This document shows positions 41,493 through 52,502 of a DNA stretch of 64,000 bases, piece by piece. The stretch is taken from positions 24,787,407 to 24,851,406 of the forward strand of contig OX377205.1 of the NCBI GenBank assembly GCA_947396885.1. Reading direction: 5' to 3'. The DNA comes from Heligmosomoides polygyrus polygyrus. Lineage: Eukaryota; Nematoda; Chromadorea; Rhabditida; Heligmosomidae. A program made the position numbers and the translations under genes. Position 1 is the first letter of the stretch. Each line of letters opens with the position of its first letter. Under the pieces are notes generated by a model. It searched no databases and had not been told where the DNA came from. It saw only the letters and a list, made by a program, of their open reading frames with translations.

Positions 41493-42436
41493 TGGTTTAT
41501 GATTACAGCGAAAGTTGTCAGCTGCGAGACGCCTTCAGTTCATTCTCGTGTGCTTATCGTTAGTTGTACAATTTGTAGAATGATTTCCACGTCTGTGGAG
41601 CGAAAACGAGAGCAGCAGCGACGAGATCGGATCGTCGTCGGGAAGCAGCGTCGCCACTTCCTGATTTCGTCACAACTCGTCTCCCGGTCGGATCGTCGCT
41701 ATCGTTTATCATCGTGCACGTTGCGTGACTGCACGTGTAGCCTTGTTCCCTGCCGACGCAGGACCGGCTCCCTGGAACAAGGGACAGACACTGCGTTCTG
41801 AAATGTTGTGCAGACAATAGCCGGCTAATATAGTAGTATGCTGAGACCTCGCCTTGTGCAGGCCAGGAGTTTCTGAGTATTGGAAGCTCGTTCAAGCATC
41901 ATCCGTCGTCGCCTGCCCGCCATATTCATAAATCCGGAGTGGAGAAAAAGAAGGAGGAGGAATGAAGAGGATCCGGGGAGGAAAACTACAGCACTCCTAG
42001 AAGAGCACGACTAGAGGCAGAGATGCCGGATCAACTACAGCTTCACCAACTGCACAAGCAGAATCCAATGAAATGATAGCGTGAACAACGTCATGTAGAA
42101 ATGACGTTGCTCACGCTTTTGCTATTAAGAGAACACAATGCACCAGCAATTTCTAAAGCAAGTAGATTATGTTGCCTTACTCCGGGGAGTTTAAACAATT
42201 GTTTTCAAAGAAGTGGGAGACGGAATGAGGAACAGAAGAGCTCAAAAGCGGCTGGAAACCGGAACAAAAATCACGAAAACGGAAATAATACAAGATGCGT
42301 CACTTCATCTAGTTTCTCACAAATGTAACTATCCAAAATGGTGACAATAACAAGTCTGCCGAAGCAATTTCAAGTCCTCTTCCCTAAGATATAACAAAAA
42401 GCTATCTTTATTGTCGTGACGGTAACTGGGAGAGTA
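41493..42436. other. Unassigned stretch with one strong hairpin
   Basis: The 100-codon frame at 41499-41801 has no recognised domain. The hairpin at 42078-42117 is listed separately. Confidence 0.3.
42078..42117. repeat. 17-bp inverted repeat, one mismatch, 6-nt loop
   Basis: agcgtgaacaacgtcat pairs with atgacgttgctcacgct across gtagaa. A shorter outer pairing (atagc/gctat) with a bulge can extend it. It is too short for a typical pre-miRNA unless that extension counts. Confidence 0.7.
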
Positions 42437-42720
42437 GGGCGTGTGTAGGACAGTCGGAGGAGGTGCCGTCTTTCACGTGCACACGATACGAGATTCATGG
42501 TTAGGATTTTCCGCCCAGGCTAACAAGCCTTCCATCCCTCCGGGGTCGGTGAGTTGGTACCAGACCTGCCCGTAAAAGGATAAAACACTGACTTGTCCAT
42601 CAGCTGGTCACCGCATTTCACTGTGTTCAAATTGCTTCCACGACATCCAGTAGAAGTAGAATGCGTGGTGCCTCCCCAAAAAGGCGTGAGTAATGCCGTA
42701 CTTTATCCTTCATCCTTTAG
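42437..42720 (+). mobile_element. tRNA-derived SINE
   Basis: gtgtgtaggacagtcgg (A box with one change), catggttaggattttcc (B box degenerate), and a good body from ccctccggggtcggtgag to the tail gccgtactttatcc. Confidence 0.87.
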
Positions 42721-43831
42721 CTGCTAGGCTCACTATTACAACAGAAGGTTCGAGGGCGATCCTTGACTCCTGTTATTCGGTAGCGGCGAAGAATAAACCT
42801 GATGATCATATGCTGGTTTCCTTTTGCAGAATTTTTTTCCAAAATCAAAAAAATGCCTTGTCTACGATGTAATTTTCTAAGTACAAGCAAAGATTTCGCC
42901 TTTCACCCATTCTGGCTGCATTTAATTCGCCTTGTTGAATCTTCATTCTGAAAGGCGGTGGTGGTACCCAAACAAGCTTGCTTAGAGAAAAGAGATATTG
43001 CATAGGGATTGGAGCACACATTGCCTTCCAACGAAGGCTCTGAGATATAATTAAATGCATCCTTACCGAACAATCCGAAATTCGGATGCTCAACTCAATC
43101 AGTTCTTCCGTTCTAAGACTGTACCAATGACTTAGAAATGAGAAGGGTGATGGGTAGCGGAAGACTCATAACGCGTATTTTGATCCGTCACTGCACTTCT
43201 TAAGAATCTTCGTATCAGAAACTTCTTGCCCTGATAGGGTTATGCAATTCCAAGCTGCTCCTTGATTCATTAGATTCGTTTCAAACATTCGTGAGTAACT
43301 TAAGGAAAATAGAAAGACTGTTTTCTAACGCAGATTAAGTGAATATCGCAGTGCACAGAGTAAACGGAGCAATTTCTGTTAAAACACCTTCAGGTGGTTT
43401 AAAATTAGCTTGGCATATTATATGTATGAATTTTATGATATCTTAAACAGAGTATGCAATAGGATGTTTCCACTCTTGGATAGCGTAGCCTACATACTTC
43501 TCTATTTACTTATTTTTTTACTAATAAAATTTATACACATCAGCTATTTGTCTTGCACTCACAGTTAGCACTTCGGGTAATAATCACAGCCATGCTTCTC
43601 AGCTAGTAGAAATTCAGTTCATGTAACCCCCTGCCATTTCAACCGCAAAAAAAACTTCGGTGCACGGATGATTTTCTTCTTCTTTTTTCGAGAGGTGAAT
43701 AGTAAATGCAAGGCAAATAACGTTAATTGAAGAGTCATCACTCGTGAGTTTTCCGGTTTGAAAGGCTAACACAAAGCTCCGAAGGGAAGGCCTAAAATCG
43801 GCCGGAAAACGGAAACGGAAATTCATCCTTA
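42721..43831. other. Nothing recognised
   Basis: No supportable gene or repeat. Confidence 0.3.
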
Positions 43832-44242
43832 CCTGCGCAGTTGAACGAGGTGTCAGCTGTTGCTGCTCCCGATTGGAAGTTGTTGGCTTGGATTTCCAGC
43901 CCAAACCAACCAAGCCTTCCTTCCATTCCTTGGAGAATGGTGCAGACGTGCATTTGAATGGTAAAATACTGAATTGTCCATCGAGTGGCTACCACTGTTC
44001 ATGGTGAAGGCCAAATATTAGGTTGGCAACTAATTTCGTGGACTCTCAAGAATCTTCAGCAAAAGTTTTTATTAACAAATAACTAATGACAATCTTTAAT
44101 CAAAATAAGATCCCTCGGAACGCAGAATTGCTTTCCATATATCAGGGAGCTGGTCTATCCCACGGCCATAGAATTATTGTGCTTTTATCGCAATCGAATC
44201 TTTGGAGGTGCATTTTGACCCGGTCCAAATTATTAAATCGTC

Positions 44243-44539
44243 TTACAACCAAGAAGTACTGCACCGAACAAAAAATGTGGTAGTCACTCGGCGCAAGGTC
44301 TGAGCTGTGAGGTGGATGAGTTTGACGCTCCAGTCAAGGTCTTCTATTTTTTGAGGCGTCCGGTTAGCTACGTTCTCTCCGTTAGGGGGTGTCAAGAAGG
44401 TATTAACTTCTAGGAGCTCGTCAAGAACGGTTCCGGCATTAATGCTGTAATCTACTCTTCTCACCCTGGCCGTGCGTAGGCTGAACTCCGCTGGAATCGG
44501 TTCAGACAGATTTTCAGGAGCGGAATTATCTGTCAGCAA
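44243..44539 (-). pseudogene. Mariner transposase C-terminal remnant in the left arm
   Basis: The minus frame contains KIEDLDWSVKLIHLTAQTL and FVRCSTSWL. In the neighbouring frame this reads as a PDLAPSDYH-type block followed by VQYFL. It aligns with plus-strand text at about 44620-44700 in the other arm. Confidence 0.6.
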
Positions 44540-44702
44540 GATAACGCCAGATCACACGTCACGAATCGGGAGCTTCAAAAAATCGAAGACCTTAGCTGGG
44601 AGCGTCTAACTCACCCACCTTACAGCACAGGCTGTGCGCCAAATAACTAGCACCTTCACAGCTCGCTGCAGCACTTCTTGGTTGGAGAACGACTTATTAA
44701 TG

Positions 44703-44996
44703 TGGGCGCGTGTGCGCAGTTGGAAGAGGCGCCGACTGTCGCCTGCACGCGATACCATGTTCCTGGTTTGGATTTCCCGACCAGGCAAACCAAGCCTTCC
44801 ATCCCTCCGGAGTCAGTGAATTGGTACCAGACTTGTCTGGGAAGAATGAAGCGCTGACTTGTTCATCGGCTGCCCACCGCAAGTCATTGTATGGCCAAAT
44901 ACGCATTATAATCGCCTCCACGACATCCCGTAGAATAGAATGCGTGGCGCATCCCAAAAGGGATTTATTAACGCCCCGTCCTTTATCCTTTTATGT
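44703..44996 (+). mobile_element. tRNA-derived SINE nested in the mariner
   Basis: A near full-length, well-preserved copy (gtgtgcgcagttgg A box; ctggtttggatttcccg B box; tail cgtcctttatcctttta). The flanking aatgtg and tatgtc allow a short target duplication of about 4-5 bp. The mariner coding text resumes directly after it with gtcaaaatgcacctc. It is the youngest visible insertion in this nest. Confidence 0.9.
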
Positions 44997-45202
44997 CAAA
45001 ATGCACCTCTAAGGATTCTTGGCTTCAAAAGCACAAGAAGCTGTGGGCTGGGCCAGGTAACTGATAAATGGGAAGCGGTCCCGCGTTCCAACAGATCTTA
45101 CTTTGGTTGAGAACTGTTATTTGTAATTTGTTTATGAACACTTTTGTTGAAGGCGCTTGAGAGTCCACGAAATTAGTTGCCAACCTAATACGAATTCAAC
45201 GA

Positions 45203-45439
45203 AGTACAAAAAGCGTCCAATTTTATAGGCGCGATACATATGTGCATCAGTAGTTTTTAGTTTTCCCCCATCTTCATCAAATACCCACGAATCTCGCCCT
45301 GCTTTCTTTCTAAGCCTTTTCTTCCTTCTCATTTTTCTTTTCTTTTATTTTATGTTATCTTTCATTAGCCAATTGAATGTGTTCCTTCTGCGAATTTCTT
45401 ATAGTGTGTGGCTCGAATTGGCAATAAACAAATAAATAA
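45203..45439 (+). mobile_element. LINE 3' tail inserted in the SINE
   Basis: Text between the two SINE parts ends in gcaataaacaaataaataaa, the tail type of the CR1-like LINEs at 19353 and 41020. The rest reads like a pyrimidine-rich LINE 3' UTR without coding. Confidence 0.6.
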
Positions 45440-45531
45440 AATTGCCTTCACGATGTCCTGCAGGAGTGGATGCGTTGCGCATCCCAAAAAGATTCGAGTA
45501 ACGCCGACTTTCATCCTTTATCCTTTATTAT

Positions 45532-46026
45532 TCCCTTCTAGCCAGCTACCATTCTGCTAGCCGAGATGTTGCGCAGCTTCAGACGACGGCTAGGTCGCCG
45601 ACGGGCTTCTCTGTCTCAGCATTAGCCGCTATCCGCGTCACCTTTCATCATCCGCGATGGGCTCGTTTCGTGCCGCAAACGCGGCCGTCATTCCTTGGAT
45701 CTGGATCTCGACGGCCACCTACCTCGTCTTAATGGCCCAGCAGTCGTGAGATGGCCGGTCTTAACGTGGCCAGCAGAGTGGCTGGGGCGGGCAGCGGCAG
45801 CAGACCTTCTTGCCCAGCACTTCTTCTGCGCGACTGTCTCACCTGTACGCGCTTCCCATTAGCAGCTTCTGCCTCTCTAGTGGTCGTCGTCTACGTCTCG
45901 CCTGCGCCTCTTCACAGAATGCACATTCCTTCAAGGGTTTTTTGGCATGGATATACAGTACACGTCGCAAAGACGGTATAGATAGTTCCTACGTTAAAGT
46001 GGTTTGTCCTCTTCGATGGTGTTTCC
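45532..46026. other. GC-rich unassigned block
   Basis: Positions 45545-45930 are GC-rich, with an open plus frame across 45751-45981 and possible upstream extension. It lacks recognised motifs. It could be a host exon or a LINE leader. Confidence 0.3.
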
Positions 46027-46258
46027 TGGCTTGTTATTCGCAATCGGAAGAGCCGCCGGCTGTCGTGTGCACCCGATTCCAGATTAATGGTTCGGATCTC
46101 CCACCCAAACCAACCAGGCTTTCCATTCTTCCATAGTTAAAGTATTGGTACTAGACTTACCTGGGAAGAATTAAGCGCTGAGTTGTCTCTGGTGTATTAT
46201 AGAATGAGGGCCGCACCACCGAAGGAATTGATTAACGCCGTCCCTTATCCTTCAATTT
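46027..46258 (+). mobile_element. SINE with 3' internal deletion
   Basis: The head cgcaatcggaagagccgccgg and body ttggtactagacttacctgg are clear. The segment that normally has tggccaaatacgcattc is missing. The end taacgccgtcccttatcc is present. Confidence 0.82.
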
Positions 46259-47012
46259 ATGTTATCCTACCTGACACTGCTACTATGTCAAAGTTCTCTA
46301 ATCTAAGTTGTTTTGCCAGAAACCATATGCTGAGTTAGAAGACTTGAGCCCTTTCCCTTTCCTCATCAGATTGCGCCGATCAGAAGAATGGCAAAAGGTT
46401 ACTGTTGGTGGGAGACGCAACATCTCAGCGAGGCGCTTCATTTTCGTCCGTCGATCTTTGTGTAGAGCTGCGCTTAAGCCATGCTGAATCTCCAGTTCCT
46501 GATTCTCTGTTACCCGGAAGGTATCCAGATTTCTTAAGCGGGACTCGCTCAATAAGTAGTAGGCTAGTTGTGAGCCTCAGTATTCTAGTCGCAGAAGGCT
46601 ACCCGACGTTACTTGGCATTGCTCACCCCAGATGGAGATTGTGGACGAGTTTTTCTTAACAAATAGCCTTTTGTAATGCTAATGAGAAAAAAAACGGGCG
46701 TAACAACGAGTTTATGAGCCTCATTGTCCTCGTTAGCCTCATCTTTACGCTAACACTCTCGAAAGAGGTAAGTAGTTAGTCTATTCCTCGGAAATTAACC
46801 TACGCTTCCTTAACAATTATTGAACACTGTTCCTTACAGAGCATAAGGATACCCCATGAGCTTCTGATTCCTAGAACTGACTGACAATGAAGGGAAGGGT
46901 CGAAATAATGACGATAAAGCTTAAGGTGGTAGTCCCCTGTGTCGATACAACACGTACTTTTATCTTGTGGAAAGCTTCCACGAAATTTCTCAGGTAAACG
47001 GTTTTGTTTTAA
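46259..47012. other. Nothing recognised
   Basis: Minus frame 46298-46552 (84 codons) has no identified domain. Confidence 0.3.
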
Positions 47013-47311
47013 GGGCGCGTGGAGCGCAGTCGGAGGAGGCGCCGGCTGTCGCCTGCACCCGATACAAGGTTCCTGGTTCGGATTTCCCGCCCAGGGTAAC
47101 CAAGCCTTCCATCCCTCTGGGATCGGTGAATTGGTACCAGACGTGTCTGAGAAAAACGAAGCGCTGACGTGCTCATCGCCTGACCACCGGAAGTCATTGT
47201 ATGGCCAAATACGCATTCAACACGCCTTCACGACATCCCGTAAAAGTAGAATGCGTGGCGCATCCCAAAGAGGATTGAATCACGCCGTCCTTTATATTTT
47301 TTATCCTTTAA
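47013..47311 (+). mobile_element. tRNA-derived SINE, best-preserved copy
   Basis: The head ggcgcgtggagcgcagtcgg, then cggctgtcgcctgcacccga and ggttcctggttcggatttcc, give a tRNA-like first 90 bp. The body is close to the consensus that can be built from the other copies. The tail is gccgtcctttatattttttatcc. A useful reference for the family. Confidence 0.92.
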
Positions 47312-48739
47312 ACAGTGCTTTAATGAATCTTGCTCCAGTCAGGTTATCGAGTTTAAAGGAAGATATGCTTGGCTTGCAGCCAGTTATAAAGCTCTAAAAT
47401 TGCTTTTGAAGAGATCGGACTCGTCGAGGCATTCAACCAGTTGTTGCTACTTTTTCCGCGCCCTCGCAAATGGACTTGTCGTCAGTTTAAACAGTTCCGT
47501 TGCAATCTGAAACATCCTTCATGCGAAACTCCAATCTAGTTGTCGGCCAGAATAATGAGGCATCTTCTTGCTAGTTCCTCGACGCAATAGATTATACCCC
47601 GTCGCAAGTGTCATCGTTCATGAAAAACGACTTTGGCGAAAGTAAAAGTTCGGGCCGGGTTCCAAACTTCATTTCTAATGCCTTTTCAATTTTTCACACC
47701 TGAATTTGCCTCTCAGAAGTTAACGACACCTTGTCGAACTTGTCGTTCTTAACTGAATAATGTCATATTCATGTCATTAGTTCATTTCCTTCGTGTCTCC
47801 CCGTCTTGTAGCAGCCATTTTGTGTTTCAAGCTCATTAGCCCTTCTGTTGTTGGTGAGACAAACACTGCGCTTGCCTGATCATGGGTGCATTTATTTATT
47901 TATTTATTTATTTATTTATTGTTATTGTACGTGGAAGTGCGTAGAATTATGGGAGTAGGAAGAAGTCAGTTACCAGCAACAACAAGAAACAGTGAGTGTA
48001 CCTAATTAAACTTAGTTTCTGCCCTCGATCTTCTTTTTCCTTGTCACTTACGTGCCCTCAAGGCTAGTCTTGAGTGCCAGCGCCCGGTCCCCTCCTTCGT
48101 AGCTCAGTAAGAGCGATGATTACTCACGTAGGTTATCTTCAACGACTAGTTCTAGAAGCCGTTCCTTCGTATTGAAAATTCCGATGTTGGGCTTCGCAAC
48201 CACGATTGGCTCTAAGTAGGATTGTAGCGTACTCGATCCTACTGTTCCACGTCATCTTGGACCGACTGACATTGCCGGCATGTGGGAATAGGGTGGAGGA
48301 AGAGTGGTGAAGTAGACCCAATGTTCTACATGAAGAAGGAGTCCCAGTTCTTTGAAGTGCCCTCGACTTCAGGGCACTCGTCGAAACTGGACGTAGCAAA
48401 AGTGAATGCGTCTTCCAATCAAAATTCGAGTGACACTGTGGTTCCGTTCCTTTCAAAAGAAGCCGGCTACGCCCTTGTCTCTGTCTCCATATATAGCAAG
48501 ACCTTGGCTCCCTACTGAGGTTTCCAATTACATACGTCCAAAGTGGGCTCCCGTTTCTTTCTGTTCCCATCTGATGCATCGATCATCAACCAGCAGTACT
48601 CTGCAGTTTCACAGCTCTTTCACAGAAAGTAGAACCATTTTATGAATGAGTGTCCAGCCTGACAGAGAAGGGAAGAAGGCCGGTTTCTCAACATTGCTGG
48701 TTCTGCAAGGTGCCACCCTTACCTGCGCCATCTGTACTT
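47312..48739. other. Gene-poor stretch with a TTTA microsatellite
   Basis: The (TTTA)n run at 47888-47920 may be the tail of a minus-strand LINE. A 146-codon minus frame (48139-48579) overlaps 78-codon plus frames and has no recognised motif. I do not call it a gene. Confidence 0.35.
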
Positions 48740-48850
48740 CCATTGATCGCCGAGTTGCTCGAACGGGCGCCAGCAATTCCGGTTTGCATTCGCCCTTGTC
48801 GTGTGCCTGAGTGATCCAGTGACCCTCGTCTCCCGACAGACATGGTGAAT
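48740..48850 (-). mobile_element. Family 1 RTE, short fragment
   Basis: Plus text gatcgccgagttgctcgaac, gggcgccagca and cccttgtcgtgtgcctgag matches the minus-strand C-terminal coding end of family 1 (compare 32570-32660). Confidence 0.75.
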
Positions 48851-49327
48851 TTTGCCGTACTTTTCTACCATTACTTTCAGAAGCAAGCCTGAAGCGAGCG
48901 GTGCGAACTATTCAGCAAATATCGTTACGTTTAGAAAACTTCGGGGTAGTATGAACCTGAAATCTGCTCCGCGAACTGATTTGTAGTGATGTGAGATTCA
49001 TCGTGCTTGGTTTGAAAAATGGATTATCTGCGACACCTTAGCTATTCGGAAAGTTGCTCTTCAGTTGAGGCGACTTTGCTCCAGAATAATGACTCAAACT
49101 AGTAGAGTAATGGTCGCGGCTGCAGTTTTTAAGCCAAGGAATGTGCCTTACAAGCTAATCGCCCCTTTCAGAGCACCTCGACGCCAGATTGCTGAGCAAA
49201 GCTTATTTGACATTAATTGGCACCGCTAACTCATACATAATTTCATATTAGGTTGAGTCATAAATTTTGCAACAAAATTTGCCTTCCAGCAAAAATAAGA
49301 CTATACCACAAAAGAAAAATGGGTTGC

Positions 49328-50290
49328 TTAGACGAAATAATTGTCGTTATTCTCTATGAGATTCTTCCGCTTTTCATGAACCGAGTGGATTACATCTCTG
49401 TAGAATTCGGTCGGTTTCGACCTGCAGAAGTCGTGTACCACCACCGTGACCTCATCAACTTCGGCGAAGCGCCTACCATGGAGGAAGTGATCCATCGACT
49501 GAAGCAGAATGGCAGTCAGACGGCGCAATGTCCAGGGTGTATGGTGCTGACTTGATTTTGATCCAGCCCAGTTCCTAGATTTTTTCCAACGTCTGAAGTG
49601 CTGCCAGCGGTCGGCTGTTGTTCTGGTGAACGAAACATTGGCTTGCATCGACTTCTTTCTCCACTGAGTTTTGCTGGCTCTAGTCGGGTTTTTGGCAAAA
49701 GCGAGCGTCGAGGATGATCTGACTAAGTGGGCCGGTTCCCGGTGCACTGACCACCACACATCCACCCCACGCACAGCAGGACCTTCTTTCGGTGGAGCTC
49801 CGGTTTTGACGTCAGAACCCCCAGCTCGTTGCGTTCCAAGTATTGCTTTCCGGCTTTAAAGTTGTAGAGAAGCATTCCTTTTCCATCGCTGGTAAGGATT
49901 CGATCAAGGCCTCCTCGCTTGAACCGGTGCCGGAGCTCTTGGCAGTCGGAAGCATGGCGATTTTCTTGGGTTTCCGTCACCGCATGTGGCACTGACGAAG
50001 GCGATTTTGGCGGCCTTCCTATCTTCTGCAGCCGACGAGCGGTGGTTCACTGGAAGGGGTGGAGATCATAGGTCAGTCCTGGTGTGGTTTGAGATGAATT
50101 CGGCTTGATGGATTTGGGCAGGCATCCTTTGTTTACAGAAGTTGATCTTCCCGGGAGTGGTTAGCCTTTGTTGCCCTTCTTGGCAGAAAGGAACTTCTTG
50201 TACCATCTCCAACAATTTATTTTGCTGGGTGTGAACTTGCCGGTGACTTCCCCAATGTGCTCGACCCCTGTCGCTGGGTTGCTGCCGAGC
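49328..50290 (-). pseudogene. Mariner transposase (outer element), broken
   Basis: From the N-terminus: a helix-turn-helix-like stretch near 50250-50100, then DRILTSDGKGMLLYNFKAGK with the first catalytic Asp (49723-49992 frame), and KPELHRKKVLLCVGW. The second motif is degraded to HQNNSRP, so that Asp is lost. The third survives as YTLDIAPSDCH in another frame. The end is RKNLIENNDNYFV. At least three shifts are needed to connect these parts. Confidence 0.82.
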
Positions 50291-50298
50291 TTGAACTA

Positions 50299-51213
50299 TT
50301 AGGGGGGGGGGGCAAAAGTAATGAGACAAAATGAAGAAAAAAAATTTATCTCCTTATAACTCAATTACAACTCAACGATGCTGAGGAATGTATTTGCCAT
50401 TAAGGGCAATGACCTTGCTACCATCGCTCAGTCAACTTCCTGATCCCATCCTTACAGAACTGTTTGAGCCTGGTGTTGATCAATTGCTCGATATGGTTGT
50501 CAAGGACTGCTTGGGTTCTTGTGTCCCTTCCGACTAGGAAGTCCTGTAGGCTCAAGTAGTAGTGGTAGTTGCATGGAGAGATGTCCAGCAAATACGGTGG
50601 GTAAGGTATGTGAACGTAGCCCAGCTGGCCAAGCTTATCCGTGCTTACTTGTTCCCGATGGGGTGCGGCGTTGTCGAAGAGGAGAACCTTCTTGAAGCGC
50701 TGCGAATGAATAAGAGCGAGTCGCCGGCCCATCTCCTCTATTTCGTTCATAATGGCCTTGAAGTTCATCGCGGTGCTCTTGCGAAACAGCCTCCGGTAAA
50801 CCGATCCATGCGCGCAGACCCAAAAGCTCCAAAGATGCTTCTCGCCGTGAACATCTCGCCGAACGAAGGTCGGTAACAATTCACCAGGCCTCACCCAGAC
50901 TCGCTGCTTGGCAGGGTTAAGGTAGAAGACGTACTTCTCATCTTGCGTGAATATTGAGCCCAGGCTGCTCGGGGTTGGGAAATGGGGGAGATTTGCGCGA
51001 CACAGGTCGACTCGTCAGGCTGGGGTTTCGGCATGAGACAGGCTGGGGTTTTTGGCATGCTTCTGGAAAGGGCGGAAGTGGTAACTTTTCAGATGGGCTT
51101 CAGTAAGTAGCATACAAACATACAAATACAACAAGTACGAATCCAGACTCCAGCCACGAGATATATGGACACGGCATGGGGTGTCTCATTACTTTTGCCC
51201 CCCCCCCCCCTAA
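50299..51213 (-). mobile_element. Nested mariner with poly-G terminal repeats
   Basis: The ends are TTA followed by 11 G, then caaaagtaatgagac on the left, and the complement with 13 C then TAA on the right. TA flanks both sides (50297-50298, 51214-51215). It is 915 bp, with part of the transposase missing. It interrupts the outer mariner, so it is younger. Confidence 0.9.
50418..50950 (-). pseudogene. Mariner transposase (nested element), third catalytic Asp lost
   Basis: The 158-codon frame reads RPGELLPTFVRRDVHGEKHL, GRRLALIHSQRFKKVLLF, then FDNAAPHREQVSTDKLGQLG (second Asp present) and PPYLLDISPCNYHYYLSLQ. The last block normally has SDYH or CDYH, so Asp has become Asn. Just upstream, in the flanking frame, GSIFTQDEKYVFYLNP supplies the first Asp. 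The N-terminal DNA-binding region is deleted. Confidence 0.87.
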
Positions 51214-51424
51214 TAATTGAAAATGAAATCACACACTTTTTCACTTTGAGTGGTCATCGTTCTAGTGAATAAAACTTTTAAACAGCGCAAGGAAAATTAA
51301 CAAATCATGACTCAAAATGATCGCTAGGAAGCAGTCTTTCAAATACAATATAATACTTCAGCGGATTTACTTTAGATTCCAGAAAAAATAAATAATGTTG
51401 CAAAATTTATAACTCAACCTAATA

Positions 51425-51942
51425 TAAGGCCGACGAGCATTCCACTCCACATTGCTGTGGCGAAGACACTTGAATGTATACGTTCTTCCACGTCTCCAAG
51501 CAAGCGTATCTTGCTTTTTAAGCAATTTAATGGCAGCCAAAAAGAGTTGAGCTACTGCCAGTTTACCGTCTTAGGCATGCAACCGAGCTCTCGATCAGTA
51601 CTTATCAATACAGTACTTGTCGCGTCTTCCACTGACCGTTTCCCATGCAGCCCAAATTTGCTTATTTATTTATTTGAAGACGCGCGTTACTCTCACACGC
51701 GTAAAGCATCCAATAAGAAAGAAAAGGGTGGGATCGTGTCATACAACAACAAATAAAGACTCTATTACAGAAACGCAGACCATTAAAATATAAATACCAT
51801 TAATACATCTAACTTTCTGTGTGGCTACGGGATACGAAGGTCATAAAAAATCGCTTATGAACCCTAAAGGTTTATGAGCGTGATTAAGGTTTTCTGTTTG
51901 AAAAAGCTTTGCCTTTTTATTATTTGTTGCCAGAGATTCACT
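51425..51942. other. Nothing recognised
   Basis: The 99-codon frame at 51457-51756 has no recognised motif. Confidence 0.3.
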
Positions 51943-52240
51943 TGGAGCAATCGGCAAGAGGTGGCGATCTCACCTGAAAACAAAAATATCTTGTAGGTTC
52001 GTTTCTCGACCAATTCAGCTACACCTTTCATCTCTCCTGAGGTTAGCGAGTAAAAAAAGAACGACTAAAAAATAAGACTAGACTTGTCTGGGAAGAGACA
52101 AATCCTGACCCTACCGAACTAACGTACTGAAGGTTGGTTGACAGTGGCAGCAACAAACTGTCCCAACCAGGCTGCTATAAAAAGATTCATTGGCTGGCCT
52201 ACGCAAGACTGGGTGTACGCACCCCAATTTAGGGGGATAA
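51943..52240 (+). mobile_element. SINE-like copy, strongly diverged
   Basis: gagcaatcggcaagaggtgg and gtaggttcgtttctcgacc occupy the A- and B-box positions. tctcctgaggttagcgagt and agacttgtctgggaag match the SINE body. The 3' part is lost or unreadable. Confidence 0.55.
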
Positions 52241-52391
52241 AATAGAAATAAAGAATTCTATTTCAAGATTGCGGAAGCAACGCAACGAAGTATTCAACAT
52301 CTCCTTCCATGATTCCTTCCAAAACCTCTCCTTTTAGAGGTTGTGTTCTCAGCTATAATTTTTCTGGTACCTATTCCGGCACAGGAAAGGA

Positions 52392-52468
52392 ACATATAGG
52401 GGATAAAGATCCGAGTCCCTTTCCGGGATGCGCTGCGTATTCTACTTCATCGAAGAGGCAATGACTTC
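52392..52468 (-). mobile_element. SINE 3' fragment at the RTE target site
   Basis: Plus text tccgggatgcgctgcgtattctacttc is the minus-strand SINE tail region. It ends where the 17-bp target duplication of the RTE begins. Confidence 0.65.
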
Positions 52469-52502
52469 AAATTGTTTCGTTCATTCTTCTTCTTCTTCTT
52501 CT

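Larger units (their letters stand above)
44018..45188. mobile_element. Fold-back mariner: two 3' halves head to head
   Basis: The ends ttaggttggcaactaatttc (44018) and its complement (45188) are identical inverted repeats over at least 30 bp, with TA target duplications at 44016-44017 and 45189-45190. The left arm (44018 to about 44590) reads a degenerate transposase on the minus strand. The right arm (about 44600-45188) reads the same C-terminal region on the plus strand (ARCSTSWLENDLL, VKMHL, AQEAVGWAR). Both termini are therefore 3' ends of one mariner type. A SINE sits in the right arm at 44703-44996. Confidence 0.86.
43832..45531 (+). mobile_element. SINE split by a fold-back mariner and a LINE tail
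   Basis: The SINE head and body lie at 43832-44017 (ccaaaccaaccaagcc, ggccaaaTA). A few bases continue at 45189-45202 (tacgaattcaa, where other copies read tacgcattcaa). The SINE ends at 45440-45531 (ttgccttcacgatgtcctgc to tttatccttta). Two later insertions account for the gaps. Confidence 0.85.
49248..51422 (-). mobile_element. Mariner element carrying a second mariner
   Basis: The inverted ends ttaggttgagtcataaatttt (49248) and its complement (51422) have one mismatch and are flanked by TA on each side (49246-49247, 51423-51424). Without the nested element the length is about 1.26 kb, the normal mariner size. The transposase is on the minus strand and is broken. Confidence 0.9.
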
